From Alitta virens (taxonomy: Eukaryota; Annelida; Polychaeta; Phyllodocida; Nereididae), in the NCBI GenBank assembly GCA_932294295.1, contig OW028574.1, positions 32,434,145 to 32,498,144 of the forward strand: DNA of 64,000 bases, in the 5' to 3' direction. How positions within the stretch are numbered: the stretch's first letter is position 1; each line of letters starts with the position of its first letter. The position numbers were made by a program, and so were the translations under genes. Positions 26,401 to 35,480 of the stretch are shown here, piece by piece. The notes under the pieces are model-generated. The model was given only the letters and a program-made list of their open reading frames with translations. It was not told where the DNA came from and did not search any database.

Positions 26401-27157
26401 CTAAAACAAGTTGCTAAAAATCAGGTTCACGACCATATGTGAAATGTTGCACAAACCATGTTTCTGCTCTTAATATCTCGTTTTACAGGTGAAGTCAATA
26501 CTTTCAGTCGTTAACTATTCACAATAAATACTATACACATTCTACAACTAGCTACAATGCATTTAAAACTTGACTTACATGAAATAATCAGACAACTGAA
26601 GTACAGTTTTTGATGCATCATGTATCTTAACAGACGTAACACATCCAGAAACTGGTCTGAATTTTTATAAACTTGTTAACATTAGTGTAATGCAGACTTT
26701 TAGTCTCCCTACCATTTCACTCACCACATACACAGAGCTTTTTGCCTTGTGTAATTGGTGGAGAGCACGTCAGGTATGTGGATTTTCATAAATGCATTGA
26801 CCCGTTTGATAGGCTAATCAACATTAAGCAGTGGAACCAGACATCCACTCAGTTAAAACCAAGTCACTGTTGATAGCCAATAAAATAAATTTAAAAGATG
26901 ACGTACCAAGTCAATTAGACTGAAATTACATTAATTAACCTGTGTGTACTTGGTTAGTGATATGGCAGTAAGAAAACCTCATACTGTTAAAAAATAATTC
27001 TCATAAGTGTTGCTTCTAATTTACAGTGTATTGAGCACACTATAGAGCATGACAAACATGGGGTACCTGGTTCTCCACCCAGAGGAGGCTGGCTAAGACA
27101 TAGAGAAAGTATCACTGCAACAAGGGCAAGCCAAAGGGAGGTTTTCCAGTCATCCAT
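11270..27157 (-). CDS. Secreted TSP1-TSP1-vWA protein, seven coding exons (whole gene)
   Basis: Joined exons 27157-27067, 26400-26335, 21991-21704, 21277-21125, 20641-20338, 13096-13008 and 11463-11270 give 1185 nt, 394 residues plus a TAG stop. Every intron is GT-AG and all phases match. Residues 1-22 form a hydrophobic signal peptide. Residues 53-112 are a TSP1 repeat with the W56/W59/W62 ladder. Residues 150-197 are a second TSP1 with W155/W158/W161, an extra Cys160, and no Cys at the usual second position (the sequence reads CSFG). Residues 213-394 are a vWA domain with an intact MIDAS (Asp224, Ser226, Ser228; GGTNT Thr near 294/296; Asp327). Cys213 and the terminal Cys394 flank the domain as in matrilin-type vWAs. 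The family is extracellular, with adhesion or matrix roles and metal-dependent binding; the exact ligand is unknown. The nearest candidate AATAAA (minus strand) after the stop is at 10927-10932. Transposons fill the introns. Confidence 0.92.
12575..12815 (+). repeat. Unclassified interspersed repeat, copy C (intron 6)
   Basis: It includes the block TTTGTAAAACATAGCTGAGA near 12657, then GCACAACTAGGCC, then the core GTTCTGCTCTGGAAACATAA near 12763 and a C-rich GCCCGCCC tract. This is the best landmark-by-landmark match to copy D, which is in reverse at 43.8-44.1 kb. It lies in the last intron of the vWA gene. Confidence 0.6.
13008..13096 (-). CDS. Coding exon 6 of the TSP1-vWA gene (vWA middle)
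   Basis: An 89-nt exon after acceptor ctttacag with donor GTGAGT. It joins exon 5 in phase across a 7.2 kb intron. It carries the amphipathic helix beginning DLARTQLFQSFR and the strand LLVVFTDGRS, whose Asp327 completes the MIDAS. Confidence 0.92.
13688..14162. mobile_element. Harbinger-like MITE (intron 5), TTA target duplication
   Basis: TTA flanks both ends (13685-13687 and 14163-14165). The interior aligns, in reverse orientation, with the element at 25375-25976: shared blocks include CTCTGTTAATCA and a long patch around CAATTTACT(C/T)GTAGAA. The ends (AGCCCAGTTCACAC and AGTGGCGTGCACC) are more diverged than in the 25 kb copy. A 24-bp block is duplicated near 14038-14085. No coding capacity. 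Confidence 0.65.
14993..15395. repeat. Degenerate ~103-bp tandem repeat, three units (intron 5)
   Basis: Units begin at about 14993, 15096 and 15306. They share TCTATTGGAG, GAGGAAAATT, GGTCAATCTTGAAACTAGGTC-like and TTCTCCA(A/G)TTGGAT blocks. The third unit is separated by a short AT-rich insert and is the most diverged. Confidence 0.7.
15689..16240. mobile_element. Possible partial Harbinger-like MITE (intron 5)
   Basis: TTA followed by AGGGTGGATTTCACATAGC at 15686-15707 resembles the ends of the other Harbinger-like elements. The interior is rich in CGTATG/ACGTAT words, as in the copy at 25.4 kb. I did not find the matching right end, so the element is truncated or a different subfamily. 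Confidence 0.35.
17600..17672. repeat. 21-bp tandem repeat, about 4 copies, inside the LINE
   Basis: The unit ATCCATGTCTTTTTATGTCTA is repeated almost exactly and falls within the LINE connector region, so it expanded after that sequence stopped coding. Confidence 0.9.
18398..18586 (-). mobile_element. tRNA-derived SINE inserted in the LINE
   Basis: On the minus strand the head has an A-box-like TAGCTCAGAGGCAGC and a B-box-like GGGTTTTGATTCC inside a T-arm, then a family body containing CCTAATTAGCCCAACTG and ending with GTAAAGCCCTAATCACG and a (CA)n tail. A 14-bp target duplication flanks it: CAGCGTCTTCAGGA at 18384-18397 and CAGCATCTTCAGGA at 18587-18600 (one mismatch). The duplication and tail show LINE-machinery retrotransposition. 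Other copies lie at 21.5 and 30.3 kb. Confidence 0.85.
19051..20337. other. Intron 5 sequence, nothing further recognised
   Basis: AT-rich intronic sequence between the LINE 5' end and vWA exon 5. Short open frames here have no domain similarity, and I see no repeat ends. Confidence 0.4.
20338..20641 (-). CDS. Coding exon 5 of the TSP1-vWA gene (vWA N-terminal half)
   Basis: A 304-nt exon between acceptor tttcag and donor GTATGT. A Thr-rich linker precedes Cys213, then the first vWA strand DVVFAVDSSGSIGS with the DxSxS metal site, a helix, the second strand (RVGIITFATNA), and the GGTNTGAGI loop that supplies the MIDAS threonine. It ends in phase 2. Confidence 0.94.
21125..21277 (-). CDS. Coding exon 4 of the TSP1-vWA gene (TSP1 repeat 2)
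   Basis: A 153-nt exon between acceptor cacacag and donor GTAAGG, phase 1 to 1. One short TSP1 repeat fills the exon, as is common for this module. Its tryptophans read WGEWGCW, and the second canonical Cys is missing while Cys160 is extra, so the disulfide pattern is likely rearranged. Confidence 0.92.
21500..21621 (+). mobile_element. 5'-truncated copy of the tRNA-derived SINE (intron 3)
   Basis: It starts within the T-arm (ATTCCCGGTCGAGCC) and continues through the family body to the CGTAAAGCCCTAATTCACCC tail. The A box is missing, as expected of 5' truncation. Plus strand, antisense to the host gene. Confidence 0.8.
21704..21991 (-). CDS. Coding exon 3 of the TSP1-vWA gene (TSP1 repeat 1)
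   Basis: A 288-nt exon between acceptor cttgaag and donor GTAAGC. It encodes the first TSP1 repeat, with WSSWENWSSCNSACG followed by an arginine-rich strand and seven cysteines. A Ser/Pro/Phe-rich linker follows and ends in DGCAS. Phase 1 to phase 1. Confidence 0.92.
22710..23160. repeat. Degenerate short tandem repeat (AATGAGGTGGTCTTA-like), intron 2
   Basis: Some twenty imperfect copies of an 18-22 bp phrase, mostly TAATGA(G/A)GTGGTCTTAATA with substitutions and small gaps. Heavy divergence indicates age; there is no spacer structure. Confidence 0.75.
24197..24572. mobile_element. hAT-like MITE (intron 2)
   Basis: 376 bp with terminal inverted repeats TAGGGCTGTACACC. Flanking 8-bp sequences TTCAACAT (24189-24196) and GTCAACAT (24573-24580) match at 7 of 8, fitting a hAT target duplication. 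The interior is rich in CGATACGTATC-type words and can fold on itself. No coding capacity. Confidence 0.85.
25375..25976. mobile_element. Harbinger-like MITE (intron 2), TTA target duplication
   Basis: Inverted ends AGGGGCGTTCACCCTATCAC (left) and AGGGGCATTCACACTATCAC (right, reversed), flanked by TTA at 25372-25374 and 25977-25979. The interior has many CGATCTACG/CGTACGT words, including a near-tandem stretch at 25680-25800. It is related to the copy at 13.7 kb. A 70-residue open frame on the minus strand here is composed of these repeats and is not a gene. Confidence 0.85.
26335..26400 (-). CDS. Coding exon 2 of the TSP1-vWA gene (linker)
   Basis: A 66-nt exon between acceptor ttttag and donor GTGAGT, phase 1 in and 1 out. 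It codes for a polar, Pro/Arg/Gln-rich linker ending in RRPC, which leads into the first TSP1 repeat. Its identity rests on the phase match and strong splice sites, since the linker itself is not diagnostic. Confidence 0.82.
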
Positions 27158-27163
27158 TTTACC
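27067..27163 (-). CDS. Coding exon 1 of the TSP1-vWA gene (signal peptide)
   Basis: The exon starts at 27163 after a T-rich tract ending in AG. The ATG at 27155-27157 is six bases in, in an AAAATGG context. It codes for 30 residues: a short polar start, then the hydrophobic run LWLALVAVILSLCLS, then a Gly/Pro-rich end. Donor GTACCC follows position 27067. It ends in phase 1. Confidence 0.9.
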
Positions 27164-29574
27164 CTAAATAAAATAAAAATGGATGAACTACAGCAATCAA
27201 TATACATGACCTAATAGGGAAAAAACTATATTAAATTTATTGGTACTGATGGTAATTTAGCTGTCAATCTCCCAATAAATGAACATACTAAATTTATTAG
27301 TTAACGTAGGAACAATGAGACTCTTCTTTCATTTTCAATCATGATAAAAATTCTAAAAAAACAGAGCATAAATGGCTCCATTTATGTTCCACTACTTCGA
27401 TTTTCCATGAATTTCAGTATGTGTTTCTAGAGGCCCTTGGGGTTCCAATGGCACTGGAATCATTTCTGTTGCAATTTGTTTATTAATTTCTGGAACTAAT
27501 AACCACTATCCAAAGTTTTGTATGCTAGAATAAGATAGAAAACTCATGTGTGCGAAAATAAACTACTTGATGTAAAACCCAAAAGTGAAATTTCAAACAT
27601 CTCGTGCTTTTAATTCTAGTAGGTAATTGAACATTCTGGTAGTTATGTAGTTTTGGAATAAATGCCCAAAGGGCAGTGTTGTAACCTTCAATGTGTTGAA
27701 ACTAGGAGTTTGTCTCACTGTTCCCCCGTGTCTCACTGTTCCCCCCTCTCCTCTACTATAATTCAGTTCATTGAAAAACATGACAAGATTGTCTTTGATT
27801 TCTTTTTTATTTATATCTGACAGTATTGGCATTTTGTTCTATTTAGTTTAAGGTAATGCTCGGTATACATTATTATGGTGTGTTAGCATACACCCCATAT
27901 AAGATTTGTGCTTGGAAGGGTTTGATCGCGTAATGCTTCCGGTTTGCCATTTCCCTGGCGGTAAATTTGAACTTACATGTTAATCCAATGGGGCCAGTAC
28001 GGCGGAAGGCTCAAGCATGTATAAAGCACATATGAACTCAAAGTACGGACCTATTGGCGTTACCAAACTGTTGGTAGAACTTCAGTGTCTTTGGCACTGA
28101 TTCCTGGGCCAATCTGTCCAGTATATTTCTCAAAATCATCATTTTGTGTGCACGCTCGCCGCTCGTTCATCTTCGTGTATCTCTGCCATATATGCCAAAG
28201 CCACCACTAAACGCCAGGTGTCGCCACTGTGTTATGCTGAAGTATACAGTGCCGCTCTCTCATGTTTTAATCTTAGCTACAACTTTATTGAATTTAATAT
28301 GCATCATTTGATAAATAATTAGATGCAATGTCAGGCTATGATCGTAAAACCTGAAGGTAGTCCTAATAAATGATATTATTAATAATATTTTATTGTCTTT
28401 ATATTTTATTAAAAGCATTGTAAAAACTAAAGAGAAAATCGATGTTAAAATTGTGGCATTTATTTAATATCAATTAGCAAGCATATTTATAAAGCACTGT
28501 GAAACAAAAGATAATGTGGCATTAATTCAATATCAATTACCAAACATACGTCGTTTCTGTGATTCTAGATCACTAGATTACAATAGAAATTAAGTAGAAG
28601 CCGTTTCTGTGATTGTACGGTGAAGTGTTTTCTTTTATTTACAATTGTAATTTGTATTTAGGCATGCAGTGGCCATCACATGCTTCATAAATAAGCATTA
28701 CAGCTGAATTAGATTGGCATTAGATATTTATTTTCCGATAGTAACACAGAAATACATTTAATTATTCTTATACTCTTTATAATTTGTCACAAGCAGTGAC
28801 GAAGCGACCAATTTTAGGTGACGAATCTACCAATTTCGGGTGAAGAACCGACCAGTTTTCATTGTGTCGAATCGCGCAGTGACGAATCGACCTGCTACCA
28901 TGAACTTAACCGAATCAAAAGCGGAGATGCCAAGTTATGGGTGGTGAATGAGTGAGTTTTAGTCCTATCCACAGGCATAAATTACCGATTTCACAACTTC
29001 AGCTGACGCATACACGGCGGCCTGTACTATATAATCTGGGCCTGTGTCCTATCCAACCAATTTGTCAACATTAGAAAAAATATAAAACTTAAACTTAAAC
29101 TTACAATGTTAAAGATTTATTGAGACAACCAAATCATTTGAATGAGACCGACCTGAATTGCTGCACTTGTTGGCATGTCTACGTGTCACATGGTGTCTAC
29201 ATGTCACATGGTGTTTAATTGTTTTTCGCGAATATTTCCCCAATTGTTTAAACAGTATATGCTTTTTGTTCTTAACTTATTAGATCATGCTGTTTTGCTC
29301 TACGCACCATTTGCGCATTTCCTGGCGCTCTAGTTTTATTATAATTATAGCAGAAAAAAATTGACAATAGTGATGTGAATGGTCTTGGTGTCCAACCAGC
29401 TGTATTTGTCGTTTTTTAAATAGCATGAATTACCTTTTATTGAATTGGTTCAATAAATTGTTCAAAGAACTTAACTTGGCAGTAATGCTTATTTTCCAAG
29501 TTTTAGTCAATATACAAATTTAATCATACTAATTCCAAAATATGCATGGCCATCAATAAAAGAATGAATCTTAC
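27164..29574. other. Putative intron 1 of the TSP1-vWA gene
   Basis: AT-rich sequence between the non-coding first exon and the ATG exon. Contains a twice-repeated TGTCTCACTGTTCCCCC at about 27714-27747 and the degenerate repeat at 28.8 kb. No coding exon recognised. Confidence 0.4.
28795..28905. repeat. Degenerate tandem repeat, unit near GTGACGAATCGACCAATTTT
   Basis: About five imperfect 20-24 bp copies starting GTGACGAAGCGACCAATTTT. The pattern resembles the tips of some DNA transposons, but no inverted partner was found. Confidence 0.6.
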
Positions 29575-29598
29575 CTGCCAGGTCTGAAATCTCAATAA
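29575..29598 (-). other. Likely non-coding first exon of the TSP1-vWA gene
   Basis: A consensus donor (CAG then GTAAGA) lies at 29575/29574 on the minus strand, about 53 nt downstream of a TATA box. The next acceptor on this strand that opens into the gene is at 27163, six bases before the ATG. The inferred exon is about 24 nt, with the start site uncertain by a few bases. It holds no ATG. Inference from signals only. Confidence 0.5.
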
Positions 29599-29620
29599 GG
29601 AGAAATATGACAAACGAAGA

Positions 29621-29628
29621 CCTTTATA
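29621..29628 (-). promoter_or_regulatory. TATA box for the TSP1-vWA gene
   Basis: TATAAAGG on the minus strand, about 30 nt upstream of the inferred start of the short first exon with its consensus donor. Spacing and orientation fit a core promoter; the AT-rich surroundings lower certainty. Confidence 0.5.
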
Positions 29629-30035
29629 CCTAGCTCAGGGCACTACCATCCTTAATTTTCTTTTTTCCACAAATACAATATTTGACAAGATATTTGCGCA
29701 CAAATTCAAGTCTTATTTAAATAAATAAGGAAATATCACGTGATAGACTCAGACTCATGTGATAGCAAGACGTACAAATTCATCAGGCATGACTCTTTTT
29801 GTGGTACGTAATACATTGGGAAAAAGATGACTGCAATTCTAATTGGGAAAATCAAATGAATGTGTCCCTTCCTTTTCAAGGCAGGTGCACTCATTCACAT
29901 GAGACATTAAATTGGTGAGCCTCATACTTGGTTTCTATATGCTGGGGCAAGTAAAAGATGGGTCGGGTAAATGTTCTACTTGGTCTACACTGCAAGCCTT
30001 ATCATTTCACCATAGTAGTAGAGTTGTAAAAGTGT

Positions 30036-30077
30036 TGGTAGTAGTAGTAATAGTAGTAGAAGTAGTAGTGTAGTAGT

Positions 30078-30162
<85 letters not shown>

Positions 30163-30219
30163 CATGGATTTAAAAGACATCCATGGTAGTAGTATCTGTA
30201 GTAGTAGTAGTAGTAGTGG
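30036..30219. repeat. (AGT)n microsatellite, left part
   Basis: Long runs of AGT/GTA interrupted by one short unique stretch (about 30163-30186). It continues on the other side of the SINE at 30220-30406. Confidence 0.95.
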
Positions 30220-30406
30220 TGTGTGTGTGTGAATAGGGCTTTACGACCTGTATTTCTGCAACAGTTGGGCTAATTAGGACAGGCAGAGACCATGGCAGTG
30301 AGACAAAGGATGAAACAGCCATCCAACTTAGGCTCGACCGGGAATCGAACCCGGGACCCAGCGGTTGGAAGCCCAGAGCGCTACCTCTGAGCTAGGCCCC
30401 CGGCCC
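30220..30406 (-). mobile_element. tRNA-derived SINE inserted in the microsatellite
   Basis: The best-preserved copy of the family. On the minus strand it has an A box (TAGCTCAGAGGTAGCGC), a perfect T-arm stem around GGGTTCGATTCC, then the family body and a (CA)n tail. The anticodon stem is degenerate, so it is not a functional tRNA gene. AGT repeats lie directly on both sides, so any target duplication is hidden. Confidence 0.88.
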
Positions 30407-30408
30407 TA

Positions 30409-30531
30409 GTAGTAGAAGTGGTAGTAGTAGTAGTAGTAGCAGTAGTAGCAGTAGTAGTATTTGTAGTAGTAGTAGTAGTAGCGGTGGTAGTAGTAGTAGC
30501 AGTAGTAGTATCTGAAGTAGTAGTAGTATCT

Positions 30532-30577
<46 letters not shown>

Positions 30578-30617
30578 TAGTAGTAGTAGTAGTAGTAGCA
30601 GTAGTAGTAGTTGTAGA
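30409..30617. repeat. (AGT)n microsatellite, right part
   Basis: AGT runs with GCAGT, TCTGT and GGT variants. Long open frames on both strands here are poly-Val and poly-Thr artefacts of the repeat. Confidence 0.95.
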
Positions 30618-33241
30618 GATGCTTGGATTCACAAGATGTACCCTAGTGTTTAGTTTCCAAGTCTAGGAAATTGTCTGTAACCACATGAAATACATGACAT
30701 ACATGTAAAAAGAAGAAAGACAAGTGGCAATTTATTGTGGATTTACTATACTGTATTTAAACATACAACTGGAACGATCAAAGCCAACATAAGTTCGCCA
30801 CCAAATTGCTCTGTACTGATGTTCCTACTTAACTCACAAAGTTCATTTTATAGGGACCTGTTGGTTTCCTCAATATGAGAAATGCACGTAATTCATATTT
30901 GTGTCTGAATTCCTTTCACGCGACTCATTTACTTAGTGCTGTTTTAATTTCCTTAAAAAATGTTTGAGCCACAAATAGAGAAAAGCCAATCCCATGACAA
31001 CTTATAGGATCCAGTGGCTAGGGGAGTAAGACATCACTTTCTTGTGCAAAAAAAAAAAATCTAACAAAAGTACTGTAAACGACTTCAATGTTATTTCACG
31101 GGTAATTTAACTGGCAGCTGGTTGCGAGTTAAATTAGCTGTTAAATACAGACAAGATTGTAATGCAAATACAGTTAAATTATGATTATTACAGAGTTACT
31201 GTTTTGGAATCTCTGTTAATTTTGAGTGCATTTTACAAAGATCCTGTCAAAATCACAGACATTTGTGGCAAATATGCTGGCCAATTTTACAGTTAAATTC
31301 ACAGTAAATCCTTCACCACTGAAATCAATGTGTTATTGTAGTAAAATCGCTGTAAATTTAGTTACATTTTTAAAATTAAATTACATGGTGATTTGTGATA
31401 AGTTTTCAGTGCAGTGGCTAGGTTTTGAGTTCAAGACCACAACCCTGTGTAAAAAATAAATCCCAATCCACTAGACCATGACAACCACAATCTGAACATT
31501 AGCAACATGGAGCAAATAAAGCCGTTAGCCGTAGTTTTTTAAATGCAGATATATTTTTAAGAGATTTTGCATTATACCTATATGTAACTACTAGTTTTCT
31601 ATTGACTTTAATAATTATACCACACAATTTTGGAGAGAAAAAAAGTAATATTTTTTTCACCCTACATGTATACTTGTGCAGTGGCTTTGAAATATGCAGA
31701 TTAGGTCAATCAACTTCTTTGCAGTTACACAATACTTGCAGGCACACCAAGAATAAAATACAATACATAAATTGTTTCATAAAAAAGCTTGTTCACATGA
31801 TACCTTTAAAACATTATCATAAAATGACACGAGGTTGGCAACTATATCTTGAACAATCGTCCCTACATGTAGATCTATATTTGTATAACTTATAGATCTT
31901 TTTGTACCAGATCTCAATCTATAGAATACCTCATACTAAGATATCTCACTGCTTAAGAGTATTTCTAAAATGGCCTTACCATGTGATGTAATTCTATGAA
32001 AATTGCAATTTCATTCACTTCTGATTAAAAAGTAATATCTTGGTGTCTGTTTTTGAAAATTTCACTATTTGTTGTTTGTTGACTGATTAATAAACAATGA
32101 AATTTTGAAGAACAGAAAATAAGATGTAATTTTGATGCTTTTTTTTTACCAATTTATCACTTTACTGAAGTCCCTCCTATTTTCCCATTATATTTTATGT
32201 AAAATGTTTTCCAAGGTGAATTACAGCAAATTCAGAGAAACTCTGATGAAAATCTAGTGCAAAAATGAAAATATACACAATTTCATATGAAACATTACAT
32301 AACAGTTGCAAAGTGGATTGAAAATTTACAACATGTGGTAAATTATCACCCCCAAAAAATTGTGCTGATAGCCTGTACCACCTTATGTCCTATATAGATT
32401 TGTAGCTGATATATCTGCCTGCAAAATCTAGAGGCATGCAGGATAGCAGCAGTGTTCAAGGGTTGCAAGCGGTCCGATCCAATGCCAGCTGTCATTTTGC
32501 GAACAGAACCAAACCTGGAGGAGGTGATGTGAAAGTGTCTCAATTCTTGCCAAGTCTTTTCCCCATAATCATTTGGTCCAGAGGAGCTCTAACTTGTACA
32601 GGCTGAACTTGAACATTTGAACAGACGCGAGCTGGCAAATTTGAATATTGAGCTAGGCAGTATTTAAATATTAAGTAGGTAGTACACTCCACTGCAATAA
32701 GAAACACTCGTCTGCCCAGGCGATAACCTCTGATTCGTTAGAACAGTTGCGGGTGTGCCTTCTCTTTCATTGTTGTATTCTATGGTGTTCAATGATTCAA
32801 TTTGACGTTTATTCCTGTGGTATAAGTCAGATCTTTCACATGTTTAGTTCTGTCTATTAAGACCTGAGAAAATCAAATTTACAGCAAAGGTGCACAGTGT
32901 ATGTAATTTTGCAGACTTTTACTTATTATTATTTTGTCTTTGATAAACATATAAATAAATCAGTTCTAAAAGGGTATTTTACATTACCATGCTATCCTTT
33001 AGATCCAGGTCCTCTGGGCGAGCAAATGGGTTTGCAGAAACAGCTGTGGAACACGCATGAGACTACATGGTTACCTAACAGGAAATAATAAAAAAAGAAT
33101 AGATATCTGGCAATGTGTGAACAGCAGAGAAATGGCAGTGTTTAATTGTCCATTGTGAAATGGAGTGAATACAAATACAAGATAATTTATAAGAAAGCTT
33201 TAAACTTTAATAAATTTTTTTTTAAATTATGTATATAAACT
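30618..33241. other. Intergenic, no gene seen
   Basis: AT-rich sequence upstream of the Tc1 element. The only structured patch is a weak tRNA-like head on the minus strand at 31412-31488, described separately. Confidence 0.4.
31412..31488 (-). repeat. Possible tRNA-like SINE head, second family
   Basis: On the minus strand, TGGTCTAGTGG resembles an A box. About 35 bp downstream, GGTCTTGAACTC resembles a B box. There is no clear tail or target duplication. Could be chance in AT-rich sequence. Confidence 0.3.
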
Positions 33242-34843
33242 CATAGTAAAAAAAAACTTATCAAGTTGGTTTTTTGGATATTTTCTACTGGGGAGGGTGC
33301 CAGTTCAAATGCATGTATTTTCTGTGTCATTAAACACTAAAACAACACAACAGTTGTGCTTGACCACCTTTGTCACACAATGGCATGGTCTCTTTCAGGA
33401 GTGTTTAATCAATGATTCTGAGGCAACAAACAACAAAAAGCTGTGCTAGCCATGTCACAACAACAGAAAGTTCAACAAGAGGTAGTGAAACGAAGTTCAC
33501 ACATCAACACATGTCAACAAGAAAACGAAAAAAGTCAACAAGGATGGCCAAAAAAGCCACAGTCACTACAGGCATGGTCCTCAATACCGTGCGTGTCCTC
33601 CGCGGGCCCTTACACATGCAACACATCTTCTGCGCATGCTCTGCACCAGGTTTTGGATGGTCTGTTGTGGAAGCCTATCCCATTCCTCCTGCAGTGCTTG
33701 GATCAGCATCTGTCTGGTCGCTGGCTGCCTCCTCCTTGCAGAAACACATCTGCCAAGCTCATCCCACAGCTGCTCAATGGGGTTGAGGTCCGGGGAGTAG
33801 GGCATCCGCTGCATCACCTCAATGCCTTGTGTCTGCAGGAAGTTGGTGGTCAACCTTGCTGCATGGGGCCTGGCATTATCCTGCTGGAAGATGTCAATTT
33901 CAGGATGGGCATCCATAAACGGTACCAGGTGGGGTTCCAGGACCTCATTGACATACCGTTGTGCATTCAGGTTACCCTCAACCACAACCAAGAGTGTCCT
34001 ATTGCGAGTGGGGATCCCCGCCCAGACCATCACACCTGGTCCTCCCCAATCGCTCACCTCTTCTGCGCCATACTCTTTCTCGGCCATCAGCAGTGGTGAG
34101 GCAAAAGCGACACTCGTCACTAAAAACCACACTGGCCCACTGCTGCCGTGTCCACCGCTGATGTTCCCGGCACCATCTCAGTCGGTTGCGTCTGTGGATC
34201 CTGGTCAGCACTGGACCTCTGCAGGGGCGCCTTGCATGCATTCCCCGGCCTCTGAGTCTTCTTCGCACAGTTGATGCACTAATTCTCCGGTTATGACGAC
34301 CATGTGTCCTGGCTGCAGTCTCAGTGGCACGGCAAAACCGGTCCCGCAGGTGCTGCAGCACTATCCATCTGTCCTGGTTTGGGGTGGTTACCCTAGGTCT
34401 TCCTGACCTTGGATGGTCATTAACAGTTGCTGTGTCAGCATAACATCTGGCTAAATTGGAGATTGCAGGCTGTGAGCATCCAAGATGCCTGGCAACAGCA
34501 CGCTGACGCATGCCAGCTTGAAGCATCCCTATTGTCCTGGCCCGCTGCTCGGGCGTCAACCGCGGCATCTGAGTTTTCTGTGCGTATTCTCAACCAGGAG
34601 TCTTTAGAGAATCACCAAACAGGATTTGATCGAATTTGGGTCATTAGAACTTAAGGACTTAATCAAAAAGGTCATTAGAGCAAACTGTTTGGCTGAAATC
34701 ATTGAAGCGTGACAAAGGTGGTCAAGCACAACTGTTGTGTTGTTTTAGTGTTTAATGATACAGAAAATACATGCATTTGAACTGGCACCCTCCCAAGTAG
34801 AAAATATCCAAACAACCAACTTGATAAGTTTTTTTTTACTATG
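33242..34843 (-). mobile_element. Tc1/mariner element with ~134-bp inverted repeats
   Basis: The inverted repeats span 33242-33375 and 34709-34843 and match closely, starting CATAGTAAAAAAAAACTTAT at both outer ends. A TA lies at the presumed boundary on each side. Between them is one minus-strand transposase gene that is frameshifted, so the copy is non-autonomous. The repeats are longer than the short type of many mariners. Confidence 0.92.
33581..34568 (-). pseudogene. Tc1-family DD34E transposase, frameshifted
   Basis: ATG at 34568. The first frame (34568-33999) has two helix-turn-helix regions (RAVARHLGCSQPAISNLARC; then RPRVTTPNQD) and the first catalytic Asp in VVFSDECRF. The second frame (to 33581) carries WGGPGVMVWAGI, the second Asp in QQDNARPH and the Glu in SPDLNPIEQLWDELGR. 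Thirty-four residues separate the second Asp from the Glu, as in Tc1. The frame changes near 34050-34070 between RRRGER and WGG, where roughly a dozen expected residues are also missing, so a small deletion caused it. The enzyme would cut and paste the element through its inverted repeats; this copy cannot. Confidence 0.93.
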
Positions 34844-34965
34844 GCGCCGAATTTACCGTTCGCCAAATTCACTTAGCCGAGTTCACTATTTTTTGCGCCG
34901 AATTCACTGTTCGAGACGCGCCGAATGCGTATTTGTGCCGAATTCACCCATTCGCTTTCATAAGG
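34844..34965. repeat. Degenerate GCCGAATTCAC repeats
   Basis: Four imperfect copies of (G)CGCCGAATTCAC(T/C)(G/A)TTCG beginning at the right edge of the Tc1 element. GC-richer than the surroundings. Origin unknown. Confidence 0.6.
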
Positions 34966-35182
34966 TCAGCTGTCAAATGGTACCTACGGCAAATTTTGCA
35001 GTTTCGAGAGCAAATGGATACCGTTTCTCTTCAGAAATGAATTCTATGATGTTCTGCCTTTCATTTAATGCTATGAATTTGCTTTTAATGCATTGCTATC
35101 AAATATTATATATTTTATGTATATGCATTGAATTCAGCGACATAGTGGCTTTCGGCATCATGCTTTGGCATTAACATATTAA

Positions 35183-35327
35183 TGTTATGATTGCATATGA
35201 TTGTCACTTGTGGTGCCACCGTACAGTGTATGCGTAGATGCCATCTAGTGTTGTAGTGGCAATGCCAGTGCCACGGTGTGTTGAATGAGAAAAGATTAAT
35301 AACCCACACCACATAAAGGACATAACA
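35183..35327 (+). repeat. Candidate 145-bp 5' LTR of Gypsy element 2
   Basis: Starts TGTTATG and ends CATAACA, a perfect 7-bp inverted terminus of LTR type. It is followed with no gap by a PBS-like TGGTGTCGGCAACGGG (35328 on) and then by gag. No second copy was found, so the LTR call rests on the ends and the PBS. Confidence 0.6.
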
Positions 35328-35480
35328 TGGTGTCGGCAACGGGATTAGATGCAGAAGAAGAAGAGGTCAGAAAGATTTGTGATTTTTGACAGATGAATTT
35401 CGAGGATTGACCCAAAATATTGACATCGGTGCTGCAGACAGAACACGTGGTTGTGTCGTGAGCAACAAATTTGAGCGAAA

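Noticed and set aside
30220..30406. tRNA gene
   Set aside because: A and B boxes and T-arm are present but the anticodon stem is broken and a SINE body and CA tail follow; other copies exist.
30381..30666. Open frames of 80+ codons on both strands
   Set aside because: Poly-Thr and poly-Val products of the (AGT)n repeat; no gene character.
33443..34274. Long plus-strand frames over the Tc1 element (218 and 150 codons)
   Set aside because: Antisense shadows of the minus-strand transposase, which has clear catalytic motifs.
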